Below, one piece after another: positions 8,722 to 18,175 of a stretch of DNA of 64,000 nt (position 1 is the first letter of the stretch; each line of letters opens with the position of its first letter). The DNA comes from Oscillospiraceae bacterium (GTDB lineage: Bacteria; Bacillota; Clostridia; Oscillospirales; Oscillospiraceae): assembly GCA_009784725.1 (NCBI GenBank), contig WQXS01000003.1:88582-152581 (forward strand), written 5' to 3'. The position numbers were made by a program, and so were the translations under genes. Below the pieces are notes generated by a model. That model saw nothing but the letters and a program-made list of their open reading frames with translations. It was not told the DNA's origin and ran no database searches.

Positions 8722-9957
8722 ATGAAAATTCGCATGAATGAACTCATCCAGGCAATAGGAACAGCGCTCGACATAGTGGAGCATGAGCTGCTCGGAGCGA
8801 GTACATATCACGGAAAACGCATAGCGGTTCTGTCATCTCTTATGGCTAAGGAGTTAGACATGAGTGATGCGGAGATAAAAGCAATTTCTACATGTGCATT
8901 GTTTCACGACAATGCTCTGACCGAGTATATCCGTTATAAGTTTTCAACAAATGAAAGAAAAATGGATTTCAGGCTGCATTGCGAGTACGGTCAGCGGAAC
9001 ATTGAAAAGATACCATTTGATTTTGATATAAGCGGCCTTATTTTATACCACCATGAGCATCCCGACGGAAAAGGCCCGTTTAAGAAAAAAGATGGGGAGT
9101 TTCCCGTCGGAGCGGGAATTATCGCAATTGCGGATATGATTGATGTTGAGCATCATCTTCAAAGGATTACGGCAGATAAAATCCCGCAAATCAAAGCCGA
9201 AGTTGAAAAGCAATCGGGCATACGTTTTACAAAAGAAGCTTCCGGTGCATTTCTTGCAATATTTAACGAGGATGTCCTGGAATCTCTTCGTGATGAAAAT
9301 ATTATAGAAACAGCTGCAAAAGTGTTACCTGTATGGGAAGTCGATATCGAGGGTGATGAGATAATAAACATTGCGGCTCTTGCTTCAAAAATAATCGACT
9401 ATAAATCGCCTTTTACAAAAAAACACTCGGAGCAGATAGCAAACAGAGCCTGGTTAATGAGCGGTTATTACGGCTTCGACCAGCAAAAACGTGCAAAAGT
9501 CTATCTTGCAGCAGCACTTCATGACCTCGGCAAGCTTGCAACTCCGAATGAAATTCTCGATAAGCCCGCAAAACTTACCGATGATGAGTTTGAAATAATA
9601 AAAGCTCACGTAAAAGGAACATATGACATGCTCAGCGGCATTACCGGATTTGAAGAGATCTGCCATTGGGCATCAAGCCATCATGAGAAACTGAACGGCT
9701 CGGGTTATCATTTCGGAATTGATGAAAAAGAACTGGACTTTGTCGACCGCCTGCTTGCGTGTACCGATATTTATCAGGCAGTAAGTGAAGAAAGACCCTA
9801 TCATGCAAGACGAAGCCATGAGGAGACAATGCCGATTCTATGGAGCATGGCGGAAAAAGGTTTCATCGACAGTAAAATCGTAGACGATTTTGATACAGTC
9901 ATGGCAATATACTCAAACAAGGACGTCCCACCCCCGGAGGTTGGTGCCAAAAACTGA
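8722..9957 (+). CDS. Tandem HD-domain (HD-GYP-like) phosphohydrolase
   Basis: The 411-residue protein has two HD-type domains. The first (about 20-150) has HGKRIAVLSS, FHDNALTEY and HHEHPDGKGPF. The second (about 235-400) has HSEQIANRAW, ALHDLGKLATP and HHEKLNGSGYHFG. The second retains the full set of metal ligands. The third residue of its GYP motif is His, not Pro. The first lacks the HDxGK core and is probably structural. HD-GYP proteins degrade cyclic di-GMP, but this is inferred from similarity only. No signal peptide or TM helix is seen. The gene lies between rubrerythrin and a lipase gene with no clear functional link. Confidence 0.75.
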   Translation: MKIRMNELIQAIGTALDIVEHELLGASTYHGKRIAVLSSLMAKELDMSDAEIKAISTCALFHDNALTEYIRYKFSTNERKMDFRLHCEYGQRNIEKIPFDFDISGLILYHHEHPDGKGPFKKKDGEFPVGAGIIAIADMIDVEHHLQRITADKIPQIKAEVEKQSGIRFTKEASGAFLAIFNEDVLESLRDENIIETAAKVLPVWEVDIEGDEIINIAALASKIIDYKSPFTKKHSEQIANRAWLMSGYYGFDQQKRAKVYLAAALHDLGKLATPNEILDKPAKLTDDEFEIIKAHVKGTYDMLSGITGFEEICHWASSHHEKLNGSGYHFGIDEKELDFVDRLLACTDIYQAVSEERPYHARRSHEETMPILWSMAEKGFIDSKIVDDFDTVMAIYSNKDVPPPEVGAKN

Positions 9958-9988
9958 GATTATATTATAAGACAAGAGGTAATCAAAT

Positions 9989-10852
9989 ATGAAAAACATT
10001 AATTACATCAAAGTTAACGCAAAGGACGGAGCTGTAATCCCGGTTGTTACATTTAATATTGAAGATGCTGAAAAGAAAGGCGTTGTAATAATCAGTCACG
10101 GATTCGGCGAGCATGCGGATTCTTATATTGAGTTTGCTGAGTTTTTATGGAAGGGTAATTATGCAAGCGTTATTATAGACCAGAGAGGTCACGGCAAACC
10201 TCCCGAAGGAGCAAAGCGCTGGCACGGGCAAATCCAGGACTATGAATGTTTTGTCGATGATATTGTCTCTGTAACCGCAGAAGTAAAGAAGATGGCACCG
10301 GACACACCGATAGCCTTGTACGGTCACAGCATGGGCGGAAATATAATCGCAAACACATTGCTTAAAATCCCCCCGGAGCAGGTGAAGGAATATTCCTGCG
10401 CAATTCTTGAATCACCATGGTTTGAACTGACACCGCCTCTATCTCCGACAACCCGCAGTCTTGTCAGGTTTTTAAGCAAAGTTATGCCGAAATTCAGAAT
10501 CCACAGAAAACTCAATCATGAGAAAATTTCAAGTGACGAAGTAAAAAATAAAACCTATTCTGCAGACCCGTATTATCACGGCTTCATTTCCGTACGGATG
10601 CTTGACGGTATTATGAACGCCTGCGATTATGCACTCGGCAATGCCGAAAAACTGCCGGTTAAAACCTATCTTGCATATGCTTCAAACGAAGTGATTGTTT
10701 CGAATAAGGAAATGATAGAGTTTGCCGAAAAAGCAGGTGATATTGTAACTCTTAAAAAATATGAGTCAAACCATGCAATTCACAACGATATTAACCAAGT
10801 GCCTTACTGCGAGGATATAATCGCATTTTTAGATGCAAACCTATCAAAGTAA
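9989..10852 (+). CDS. Alpha/beta hydrolase, monoacylglycerol lipase-like
   Basis: The 287-residue cytoplasmic hydrolase has the oxyanion segment HGFGEHADSY (37-46), DQRGHGKP, and the nucleophile elbow GHSMGG with Ser114. The likely catalytic His is in ESNHAIHND near residue 268. This arrangement matches the serine aminopeptidase S33/monoglyceride lipase group (Hydrolase_4). The gene is the first of a run with GlpA-like, GlpB-like and GlpK, so release of glycerol from monoglycerides is a sensible role. A lysophospholipase activity is an alternative. AAGAGGT precedes the ATG. Confidence 0.75.
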   Translation: MKNINYIKVNAKDGAVIPVVTFNIEDAEKKGVVIISHGFGEHADSYIEFAEFLWKGNYASVIIDQRGHGKPPEGAKRWHGQIQDYECFVDDIVSVTAEVKKMAPDTPIALYGHSMGGNIIANTLLKIPPEQVKEYSCAILESPWFELTPPLSPTTRSLVRFLSKVMPKFRIHRKLNHEKISSDEVKNKTYSADPYYHGFISVRMLDGIMNACDYALGNAEKLPVKTYLAYASNEVIVSNKEMIEFAEKAGDIVTLKKYESNHAIHNDINQVPYCEDIIAFLDANLSK

Positions 10853-10864
10853 AGGAGTAAGCAC

Positions 10865-12298
10865 TTGATTGATGTAGCTGTTATAGGATGCGGAATCGTT
10901 GGTGCGGCATGTGCTTACGAGCTTTCGCACTATGACATTAAAATTACCGTTTTCGAGAGTGAAAACGATGTCGCTATGGGGACAACAAAAGCAAACAGCG
11001 CAATCATCCATGCGGGTTATGACCCTTCACCCGGAACACTTATGGCAAAGCTCGACGTTGAAGGCGTAAAGCTTGCAAAGGAGCTGTGCGAAAAACTCGA
11101 CATCCCGTACAGGCACTGCGGAGCGTTTGTCCTTGCATTAAACGATGACGAAGTCAATCTCGTTGAGCGTTTATATAACAGAGCAATCAAAAATGGTGTC
11201 GAAGAAGTTGCAATCTTAAACAGAGAAGACGTTTTAAAGCTTGAACCGAATGTAAATAACAACGTAATAACAGCACTGCACGCACCCACGGCAATGATAG
11301 TTGACCCGTGGGAGTATACGCTTGCACTTGCCGAAACTGCTGCCCGAAACAGTGCGGAGATTTTACTTGAACATAAAGTAACAAGAATCAATGAAATAAA
11401 CGGCGGGTATGAAATCCAAACAAGCAAGGGTGCTTTTGAAGCACGGACAATAATAAACGCAGCAGGGTTATATGCCGATGATATTCATAACATGATTGCA
11501 GAGCCGGAATTTACGATTACACCTGCAAAAGGGGAATACTGGCTGCTCGATAAAAGCGAAGGGACAAGGGTAAATAGCGTTATCTTCCAATGCCCGTCAA
11601 AAGCGGGAAAAGGAGTGCTTGTGACTCCAACGGTTCACGGTAATTTAATGGTAGGCCCGGGCAATATATCGGCAGACTCAAAAGACGATGTATCAACAAC
11701 AGCCGACGAACTTGAGTTTGTCAAGCAAACCGCAGGGAAATCGGTTCCGGGAATCGACTTTTCCGCAGTAATCCGCACATTTTCGGGAAATCGCGCACAT
11801 ACGGAAAATGATGATTTTATTATTAAGGAAGTAAAACCGGGGTTTATCGACCTTGCAGGCATAAAATCACCCGGACTTACTGCCGCACCCGCAATTGCAA
11901 AAATGGCAGCGGAAATGCTTACCGGCAACGGAATGAGTTTAATTAATAAACAGGGTTTTATCGATTCTCGCAGGCATATAAGATTTAATAAACTCAATCC
12001 CGAAGAAAAATCCGCTGTTATAAAGAAAAACCCCGCATACGGGCATGTGATCTGCCGCTGTGAAACCGTCACAGAGGGTGAAATACTTGATGCACTGGAA
12101 TCACCGATACCGCCACGTTCAATTGATGCCGTAAAACGCAGAACAGGAGCGGGAATGGGACGCTGTCAGGGAGGGTTTTGCGGACCCCGAATACTTGAAA
12201 TACTGGCAAAGCACTATAAATGTGATTTTACGGATATATTGCAGGACAAAGCAGGAACATATATCCTGACCTCAAAAACCAAGGAAGACAATTTGTGA
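10865..12298 (+). CDS. glpA: FAD-dependent oxidoreductase, GlpA-like, with C-terminal [2Fe-2S] domain
   Basis: The 477-residue protein starts at TTG with AAAGGAG seven bases upstream. It has a dinucleotide-binding GxGxxG (8-13), a DAO-type FAD domain and a C-terminal BFD-like domain with cysteines 397, 399, 434 and 439 in a CxC...CxxxxC pattern. This is the anaerobic glycerol-3-phosphate dehydrogenase A type, which oxidises glycerol-3-phosphate to dihydroxyacetone phosphate. The stop overlaps the next gene's GTG by four bases. The gene lies upstream of glycerol kinase, which supports the role. Other FAD dehydrogenases of the same shape exist, so the substrate is inferred. Confidence 0.8.
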   Translation: MIDVAVIGCGIVGAACAYELSHYDIKITVFESENDVAMGTTKANSAIIHAGYDPSPGTLMAKLDVEGVKLAKELCEKLDIPYRHCGAFVLALNDDEVNLVERLYNRAIKNGVEEVAILNREDVLKLEPNVNNNVITALHAPTAMIVDPWEYTLALAETAARNSAEILLEHKVTRINEINGGYEIQTSKGAFEARTIINAAGLYADDIHNMIAEPEFTITPAKGEYWLLDKSEGTRVNSVIFQCPSKAGKGVLVTPTVHGNLMVGPGNISADSKDDVSTTADELEFVKQTAGKSVPGIDFSAVIRTFSGNRAHTENDDFIIKEVKPGFIDLAGIKSPGLTAAPAIAKMAAEMLTGNGMSLINKQGFIDSRRHIRFNKLNPEEKSAVIKKNPAYGHVICRCETVTEGEILDALESPIPPRSIDAVKRRTGAGMGRCQGGFCGPRILEILAKHYKCDFTDILQDKAGTYILTSKTKEDNL

Positions 12299-13266
12299 AA
12301 AAGATAAAAATCTATGATTTAATTGTAATAGGGGGAGGGCCTGCGGGAATCGCCGCAGCATATTCGGCATGGGAAAAAGGGTTACGGAAAATCCTTATTG
12401 CAGAAAGAGATAGTATGCTCGGCGGTATTTTAAACCAGTGCATACATCCCGGCTTCGGACTTGAATATTTCAAAGAAGAACTGACAGGGCCGGAATACGC
12501 ATGGCGTTTTATAAATTTACTGCCCGAAACATCAATTGAAGTATTGACCGACACAATGGCACTGAAAGTGACTAAAGATATGGAAGTGCATTTATCAGGT
12601 GAAAAATCCGGTTTTCAGATATTAAAAGCAAAAAGCATTATCCTGGCAACAGGCTGCCGTGAACGTGCAAGAGGAGCTTTGGGAATCGCAGGTACAAGAC
12701 CCTCGGGAGTCATAACTGCGGGAGCGGCTCAAAGATACGTCAATATGGAAGGCTACATGCCCGGCAAAAGAATAGTTATAATCGGCAGCGGTGATGTCGG
12801 CCTAATAATGGCAAGACGAATGACCTTGGAGGGCGCAAAAGTCCTTGCGGTAGTGGAAATTCTGCCGCACCCCGGGGGACTGCTCCGAAATGTTGCACAG
12901 TGCCTTAATGACTTTGATATTCCATTGCTGCTGTCACATTCGGTAACCGATATTCAAGGCGAAACCCGTGTAGATAAAGTTGTAGTATCAAAAATCGATG
13001 AAAACCGCAATGTAATACCGGGGACAGAACAAGTATTCGAGTGCGACACCGTTCTTCTCTCGGCAGGGTTAATTCCCGAAAACGAATTGATAAACGCAGC
13101 CGGAATAACAATCGACAATAAAAATGTGCAGTCCTCAACCCCCGGCATCTTCGTCTGCGGCAACGCCCTGCATGTGCATGACATAGTAGACAACGTAACA
13201 CTCGAAGCAAACAAAGCCGGCGAAGCAGCCACAGAATTTGTTAGGGGACATTCCTTAAACGGCTAA
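12295..13266 (+). CDS. glpB: NAD(P)/FAD-dependent oxidoreductase, GlpB-like partner
   Basis: The 323-residue protein starts at GTG inside the end of glpA (GTGA overlap). It has GGGPAGIAAA near residue 13, NQCIHPGFG near residue 48, ATGCRERARG near residue 117 and a second nucleotide motif IIGSGDVGLIMARR near residue 160. This is the pyridine-nucleotide disulphide reductase fold that pairs with clostridial GlpA. In many clostridia a small Cys-rich DUF1667 protein follows; here glpK comes directly after, so that part is missing or elsewhere. The tight overlap implies a complex with GlpA. Confidence 0.78.
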   Translation: MKKIKIYDLIVIGGGPAGIAAAYSAWEKGLRKILIAERDSMLGGILNQCIHPGFGLEYFKEELTGPEYAWRFINLLPETSIEVLTDTMALKVTKDMEVHLSGEKSGFQILKAKSIILATGCRERARGALGIAGTRPSGVITAGAAQRYVNMEGYMPGKRIVIIGSGDVGLIMARRMTLEGAKVLAVVEILPHPGGLLRNVAQCLNDFDIPLLLSHSVTDIQGETRVDKVVVSKIDENRNVIPGTEQVFECDTVLLSAGLIPENELINAAGITIDNKNVQSSTPGIFVCGNALHVHDIVDNVTLEANKAGEAATEFVRGHSLNG

Positions 13267-13299
13267 AAGGTGTGTCCCAGCTATGCAAAGGAGCAAACC

Positions 13300-14784
13300 A
13301 TGCCAAAATACATTTTATCTCTCGACCAGGGAACAACAAGCTCCCGTGCGGTATTATTTGATGAAAAGCAAAATATAGTCTCTCTTGCTCAAAAAGAGTA
13401 TACACAGATATACCCAAAAGAGGGATGGGTTGAGCATGACCCAATGGAGATATATTCTTCGCAGATGTCGGTGATGATGGAAGCGGTTGCTCAAAGCGGC
13501 GTTAATGTTAAGGACATAGCGGCAATAGGGATCACAAATCAGCGGGAAACAACAATCGTCTGGGAAAAATCAACAGGCAAACCCGTATACAATGCAATCG
13601 TCTGGCAATGCCGCCGCACAGCAGGGATTATAGAAAAGCTAATATCTCAAGGATTAAAGGACACAATACGCGACAAAACCGGACTTATACCGGATGCATA
13701 TTTCTCAGGCTCTAAAATCGCATGGATTTTGGAAAATGTAAAAGGCGCAAGAGAAAAAGCAGAAAAAGGCGAGCTGCTTTTCGGAACAGTTGACACATGG
13801 CTGCTTTGGAAGCTTACCGACGGCAAGGTTCACATTACCGACTACACAAATGCGTCCAGAACAATGATTTTCAACATACATACACTTAGTTGGGACGATG
13901 ACTTACTCAAAGCACTCGATATTCCGAAGCAAATGCTGCCCGAGGTGCGTTCCTCAAGCGAAATTTACGGCTGCACGGGTTTGCAAGGCATTGATGTACC
14001 GATAGCCGGAATAGCAGGCGACCAGCAGGCGGCCCTTTTCGGTCAATGCTGCTTTGATAAAGGCGAAGTCAAAAACACATACGGAACCGGGTGCTTTCTC
14101 CTGATGAACACGGGAAATGAAGCATACACAAGCAAAAACGGCCTGATTACAACAATAGCCGCAAGCAACAGCAATAAGCCGTCATATGCGCTTGAGGGAA
14201 GCGTGTTCACGGGCGGAGCGGTTGTACAGTGGCTAAGAGACGGCTTGAAAATAATCACCGAAAGCCATGAAGTGGAAGAACATGCGGCAAAGGTGGAAAA
14301 CTCGGGCGGTGTATATTTTGTGCCCGCCTTCACAGGTCTCGGCTCACCGTATTGGGATATGTATGCAAGAGGCTGCATCATAGGCATCACAAGAGGGACG
14401 ACACAAGAACACATTATGCGGGCGGCACTGGAATCAATCGCATTTCAAAGCAACGATATGATAAAAGCAATGGAAAACGACACCGGCATGCAAATCCCTG
14501 AAATAAAAGCAGACGGCGGTGCATCCGTCAACAAACTTCTAATGCAGTTTCAAGCCGATATCTCGGCAAAAAATGTCCGCCTTCCAAAAATAAGCGAATC
14601 AACCGCCCTCGGCGCCGCCTATCTCGCCGGCCTCGCCACCGGCGTCTGGCAAAACACAGACGAACTAAAAACCCAATGGCAACCCGCCAAAACCTTCACC
14701 CCGCAAATCTCCGAACAAAAAAGAACAACCTCCCTCCAAAACTGGACCAAAGCCATCACCAGAACCCTAAACTGGGCAGAATAG
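13300..14784 (+). CDS. glpK: Glycerol kinase
   Basis: The protein has 494 residues from ATG 13300, with AAAGGAG at 13287-13293; an in-frame GTG at 13270 has no such site. It begins [16 protein letters not shown] and has the FGGY family signatures, including ITNQRETT near residue 78, [13 protein letters not shown] near residue 235 and ALGAAYLAG near the end. It phosphorylates glycerol to glycerol-3-phosphate with ATP. No aquaporin glpF is nearby. The gene ends 24 bp from the convergent radical SAM gene with no clear terminator. Confidence 0.93.
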   Translation: MPKYILSLDQGTTSSRAVLFDEKQNIVSLAQKEYTQIYPKEGWVEHDPMEIYSSQMSVMMEAVAQSGVNVKDIAAIGITNQRETTIVWEKSTGKPVYNAIVWQCRRTAGIIEKLISQGLKDTIRDKTGLIPDAYFSGSKIAWILENVKGAREKAEKGELLFGTVDTWLLWKLTDGKVHITDYTNASRTMIFNIHTLSWDDDLLKALDIPKQMLPEVRSSSEIYGCTGLQGIDVPIAGIAGDQQAALFGQCCFDKGEVKNTYGTGCFLLMNTGNEAYTSKNGLITTIAASNSNKPSYALEGSVFTGGAVVQWLRDGLKIITESHEVEEHAAKVENSGGVYFVPAFTGLGSPYWDMYARGCIIGITRGTTQEHIMRAALESIAFQSNDMIKAMENDTGMQIPEIKADGGASVNKLLMQFQADISAKNVRLPKISESTALGAAYLAGLATGVWQNTDELKTQWQPAKTFTPQISEQKRTTSLQNWTKAITRTLNWAE

Positions 14785-14808
14785 AATAATTTAAATATAT
14801 ACTCGACT

Positions 14809-15672
14809 CTAAAACAATGACAGTTGTTGCTCTTTTGTTTCGAATTTGTGGAGGTAGGAGAAGACGTCGTCCATTTTGTGGAGGATGTTGTTCTTTTTGC
14901 ATATATCACGGAAGATTTCCATTAGGCGGTGGTTGTCGGGGCTGTGGCATTCGTAGGCGTTGCCAAAGGTGCGGATGTATTGCTGCTTGACCCATGGGAA
15001 ATGTTCGTCAAGCTTGCTGTAGAAATACTCCCTGCTTCCCTCACGCATTGTTGTACCCATTGCAAAGCAGACGATTCCTTTAACCTTTGCTTTTATGCAG
15101 TAATCCAGAATTCCCCGCAGATTATCCTCGGTATCGTTAATAAACGGCAAAATCGGGTCAAGCCATACAACAGTCGGAATACCCTCATCACGCATTGCTT
15201 CAAGTACTGCAAAACGCTCGGCTGTCGTCGATACATTCGGCTCAATGATACGGCATAAATCCTCATCATATGTAGTCAGCGTGATTTGCACAACGCACTT
15301 AGTTTTCTCGTTTATTTTCTTGAATAAATCAATATCCCGCATAATAAGAGCTGACTTTGTAAGTATATTCAAACCGAAGCCATAACGTAAAATAAGCTCA
15401 TTACACTGCCTCGTCAGCTGCAGCTCCTCTTCAAGAGGAATATAAGGGTCACACATCGAGCCTGTACCAATCATACAAGGCTTACGTTTGCGTGAAAGCT
15501 GAGACTCAAAAATCTTGACAGCATTACGCTTGACCTCAATGTTTTCAAAATCGTGATTAATCTGATAACAATGACTTCTGCTGTCACAATAAATACACCC
15601 ATGACTGCACCCGCGGTATAAATTCATACCGTTATTAGCAGAAAGTATGGTCTTGTAGTCACCATAAAGCAT
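14809..15672 (-). CDS. Radical SAM protein, spore photoproduct lyase-like
   Basis: I choose the ATG at 15672 (288 residues) because the promoter ends so close that the in-frame ATG at 15687 would be nearly leaderless, while GGGGGA lies seven bases before 15672. Cys22, Cys26 and Cys29 form the CxxxCxxC cluster motif (GCSHGCIYC), which binds a [4Fe-4S] cluster and SAM. The rest (DPYIPLEEE, LTKSALIMRDID, WLDPILPF) fits the SPL-type/Rv2578c-like radical SAM proteins. The exact substrate is unknown; a real spore photoproduct lyase has a different C-terminus. It is divergent from tex and shares a promoter region with it. Confidence 0.7.
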   Translation of the reverse strand: MLYGDYKTILSANNGMNLYRGCSHGCIYCDSRSHCYQINHDFENIEVKRNAVKIFESQLSRKRKPCMIGTGSMCDPYIPLEEELQLTRQCNELILRYGFGLNILTKSALIMRDIDLFKKINEKTKCVVQITLTTYDEDLCRIIEPNVSTTAERFAVLEAMRDEGIPTVVWLDPILPFINDTEDNLRGILDYCIKAKVKGIVCFAMGTTMREGSREYFYSKLDEHFPWVKQQYIRTFGNAYECHSPDNHRLMEIFRDICKKNNILHKMDDVFSYLHKFETKEQQLSLF

Positions 15673-15693
15673 ATCAGAATCCCCCATATTTAT

Positions 15694-15746
15694 ACTATAC
15701 AATTTGCTAATTTCATTTGCAAGCCAAATCAAAATTATGATATTAT
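15694..15746. promoter_or_regulatory. Overlapping divergent promoters (radical SAM gene and tex)
   Basis: A palindromic TTGCAA at 15717-15722 can serve as -35 on both strands. On the minus strand it is 17 bases from TATAGT (15694-15699) for the radical SAM gene. On the plus strand it is 18 bases from TATTAT (15741-15746) for tex. Use of one would block the other. Confidence 0.5.
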
Positions 15747-15757
15747 ATAAAGCGAAG

Positions 15758-15890
15758 TCGGAACAGTAATATATTTCTGATGTGCAGGGCGACATTAGTG
15801 AAACGCTTCCGGGCATCGTGAAGTTTTGAAGATTTATATGAAGCGTTAACGATTTTGAGACCAAGCAGCAGAATTATATTACTGTTTCGA
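15758..15890 (+). ncRNA. Structured leader candidate before tex
   Basis: Arms at 15758-15779 (TCGGAACAGTAATATATTTC and two more bases) and 15869-15890 pair over 22 positions with one G-U wobble and one mismatch. The 89-base interior can form smaller hairpins, for example AACGCTTC (15802-15809) with GAAGCGTT (15840-15847). It lies between the predicted tex promoter and the tex start, so it would be in the 5' leader. It matches no riboswitch that I can name. A short mobile repeat is an alternative. Confidence 0.4.
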
Positions 15891-15925
15891 CGAGCAAGAG
15901 AATCTTAAACATGGAGGAACTTACA

Positions 15926-18154
15926 TTGGCGTTTTCATATGATTCAATTTTGGCAAGCGAGTTTAAGTGTCAGCAGATTTATGTTACAAACATGATTAAT
16001 TTGATTGATGAGGGGAATACTATTCCTTTTATTGCAAGATACCGCAAGGAGCTGCATGGTGCAATGGATGACCAGAAATTGCGGGAGCTTGCAGACAGAT
16101 TGCAATATCTGCGAAATCTTGATAAGCGTAAGCAGGAGGTGCGTGATTCCATTGAATCACAGGGCAAGCTCACCGATGAACTGATTGAAGCGATTGAAAA
16201 AGCGCAGACACTTGCTGCTGTTGAAGATATATACAGGCCGTATAAACAAAAACGCCGCACAAGGGCAACTGTTGCAAGAGAGCAGGGGCTTGAACCGCTT
16301 GCAGAGTGGCTTATTTCGCAGGAGCAAAGCAATGTATCGCCGCTTGAAATTGCAGAAAAATATATAGACGAGGAAAAAGGAATTGCCGATGCACAAAGCT
16401 GCATAAACGGTGCTTGCGATATTCTTGCCGAGGACTTTTCCGATGATGCGGCACTTCGTGCAAAACTTAGACCGTTATTATTCAAAGAAGGAATACTCTG
16501 TAGTGAAAAAGCAGGAGATGGCAACCCCGTCTATCAGCAGTATTACGAGTTTGAAGAACCGCTCAGCCGTATACAGCACCATCGTATTCTGGCAATAAAC
16601 AGGGGAGAAAAAGAAGGTGCTCTTAAGGTAACACTAAAGGTACCGCACGATGCGGCACTTAATATCATGGATAACGAAATCCTCGAAGAATATGACACAC
16701 CCGCAACGGAGTTTATTCAAAGAGCAATAGACGACAGCTGGGACAGGCTGTTATATCCATCACTCGAGCGGGAGCTTCGGGGGAATTTGTCCGAAGGAGC
16801 GCAGACACAGGCAATAAAAATGTTTGCAGTTAACTTAAAGCAACTGCTGATGCAGCCGCCGGTCAGAGGACAGAATATTCTTGCAGTCGACCCTGCATAC
16901 CGCACAGGCTGTAAATGCGCTGTTATAGACGCAACGGGTCTGGTACTCGATACTACAGTGGTTTATCCGACACCACCGGAATCCAAAATAGCAGAGGCAT
17001 CCGCAACCCTTAAAAAACTGATAAAAAAACACAATGTTACAGTTATAGCGATAGGAAATGGGACAGCTTCAAAAGAAACCGAAATCTTTGTTGCGGATAT
17101 GATTAAGGAAACACCCGGAGTTTCATACATGATGGTAAATGAAGCCGGAGCATCGGTTTATTCAGCATCAAAAATAGCTGCAGATGAATTCCCGCAGTTT
17201 GATGTTTCGATACGCTCTGCCGTTTCAATTGCAAGACGGCTGCAGGACCCGCTTGCCGAGCTTGTTAAGGTCGACCCGAAATCAATCGGTGTAGGACAGT
17301 ACCAGCATGATATGCCGCCTGCACAATTAAGCAGCTCGCTTGACGGGGTTGTAGAGGATTGCGTGAACAACGTCGGTGTCGACTTAAATGTCGCATCGGC
17401 TCCGCTGCTTGAAAGAGTGGCGGGACTCGGACCGATGATTGCAAAAAATGTTGTTACATACCGAGAAGAAAACGGAGCGTTCCCCGACAGAAAGACACTG
17501 CTGAAAGTTCCGAAGCTCGGGCCAAAAGCATATGAACAATGTGCCGGCTTCCTGCGAATCCCCGGTGCTAAAAACGTGCTTGACAATACCTCGGTTCACC
17601 CCGAGTCATATAAAGCAGCAAAGGAGCTGCTTACAACCTTCGGGCTTACACTAAAAGATGTCGGAGCCCTGCCGCCGATTGATGATATGATAGAAAAAAG
17701 AGGAGAGGCAACCGTAGCGGAAGCCTGCAGTGTAGGTATTCCCACATTAAAGGATATCGTATCTTCGCTTCAAAAGCCCGGCCGTGACCCTCGTGATGAG
17801 CTACCGCCGCCTCAGCTCCGCACAGACGTTCTCGATATGAATGACTTGAAACCGGGAATGGTACTTACGGGAACAGTCAGAAACGTAATCGACTTCGGAG
17901 CGTTTGTAGACATAGGCGTACATCAGGACGGTCTTGTGCATGTATCGGAAATCGCAAACCGCTTTATCCGCCACCCGTCAGAAGAAGTCAAAGTCGGCGA
18001 TATCGTAAATGTCATAGTCCTCGAAGTAGACACCCAAAGAAAACGCATCGCCCTTAGCATAAAACAAGCAAAAGCACAAACAGCACAAGGGGACGGTTCT
18101 TCTGTGCAAAAACAGGAAAAAGGAAAAGAAGCACCGGCACAAACGGTTCAATAA
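15926..18154 (+). CDS. tex: Tex family RNA-binding protein (S1 domain)
   Basis: The long cytoplasmic protein has Tex-type helical domains in the first 300 residues, a YqgF/RNase H-like fold (ILAVDPAYRTGCKCAV near residue 320), helix-hairpin-helix repeats (VASAPLLERVAGLGP near 490) and a C-terminal S1 domain (GMVLTGTVRNVIDFGAFVD). Tex affects transcription and tolerance of stress. I prefer the TTG at 15926, which has GGAGGA eight bases upstream; the ATG at 15911 has no site and would add five residues. The last about 25 codons read through a palindromic repeat element (18084-18107), giving a poorly conserved tail. Confidence 0.92.
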   Translation: MAFSYDSILASEFKCQQIYVTNMINLIDEGNTIPFIARYRKELHGAMDDQKLRELADRLQYLRNLDKRKQEVRDSIESQGKLTDELIEAIEKAQTLAAVEDIYRPYKQKRRTRATVAREQGLEPLAEWLISQEQSNVSPLEIAEKYIDEEKGIADAQSCINGACDILAEDFSDDAALRAKLRPLLFKEGILCSEKAGDGNPVYQQYYEFEEPLSRIQHHRILAINRGEKEGALKVTLKVPHDAALNIMDNEILEEYDTPATEFIQRAIDDSWDRLLYPSLERELRGNLSEGAQTQAIKMFAVNLKQLLMQPPVRGQNILAVDPAYRTGCKCAVIDATGLVLDTTVVYPTPPESKIAEASATLKKLIKKHNVTVIAIGNGTASKETEIFVADMIKETPGVSYMMVNEAGASVYSASKIAADEFPQFDVSIRSAVSIARRLQDPLAELVKVDPKSIGVGQYQHDMPPAQLSSSLDGVVEDCVNNVGVDLNVASAPLLERVAGLGPMIAKNVVTYREENGAFPDRKTLLKVPKLGPKAYEQCAGFLRIPGAKNVLDNTSVHPESYKAAKELLTTFGLTLKDVGALPPIDDMIEKRGEATVAEACSVGIPTLKDIVSSLQKPGRDPRDELPPPQLRTDVLDMNDLKPGMVLTGTVRNVIDFGAFVDIGVHQDGLVHVSEIANRFIRHPSEEVKVGDIVNVIVLEVDTQRKRIALSIKQAKAQTAQGDGSSVQKQEKGKEAPAQTVQ
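18084..18107 (+). repeat. Short palindromic repeat, copy 1 (inside tex)
   Basis: GCACA-AGGGGACGGTTCTTC-TGTGC forms a small hairpin with the core GGGGACGGTTCT. It is translated as part of the Tex tail. Related copies are at 19034-19059 and, inverted, at 51411-51433. Similar REP-like palindromes are common in clostridial genomes (from memory). Confidence 0.6.
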
Positions 18155-18175
18155 AAAAACAGGAGGAGAAAGTCC

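Noticed and set aside
11635..12072. 145-codon antisense ORF within glpA
   Set aside because: It is a shadow of a well-supported gene and has no ribosome site.
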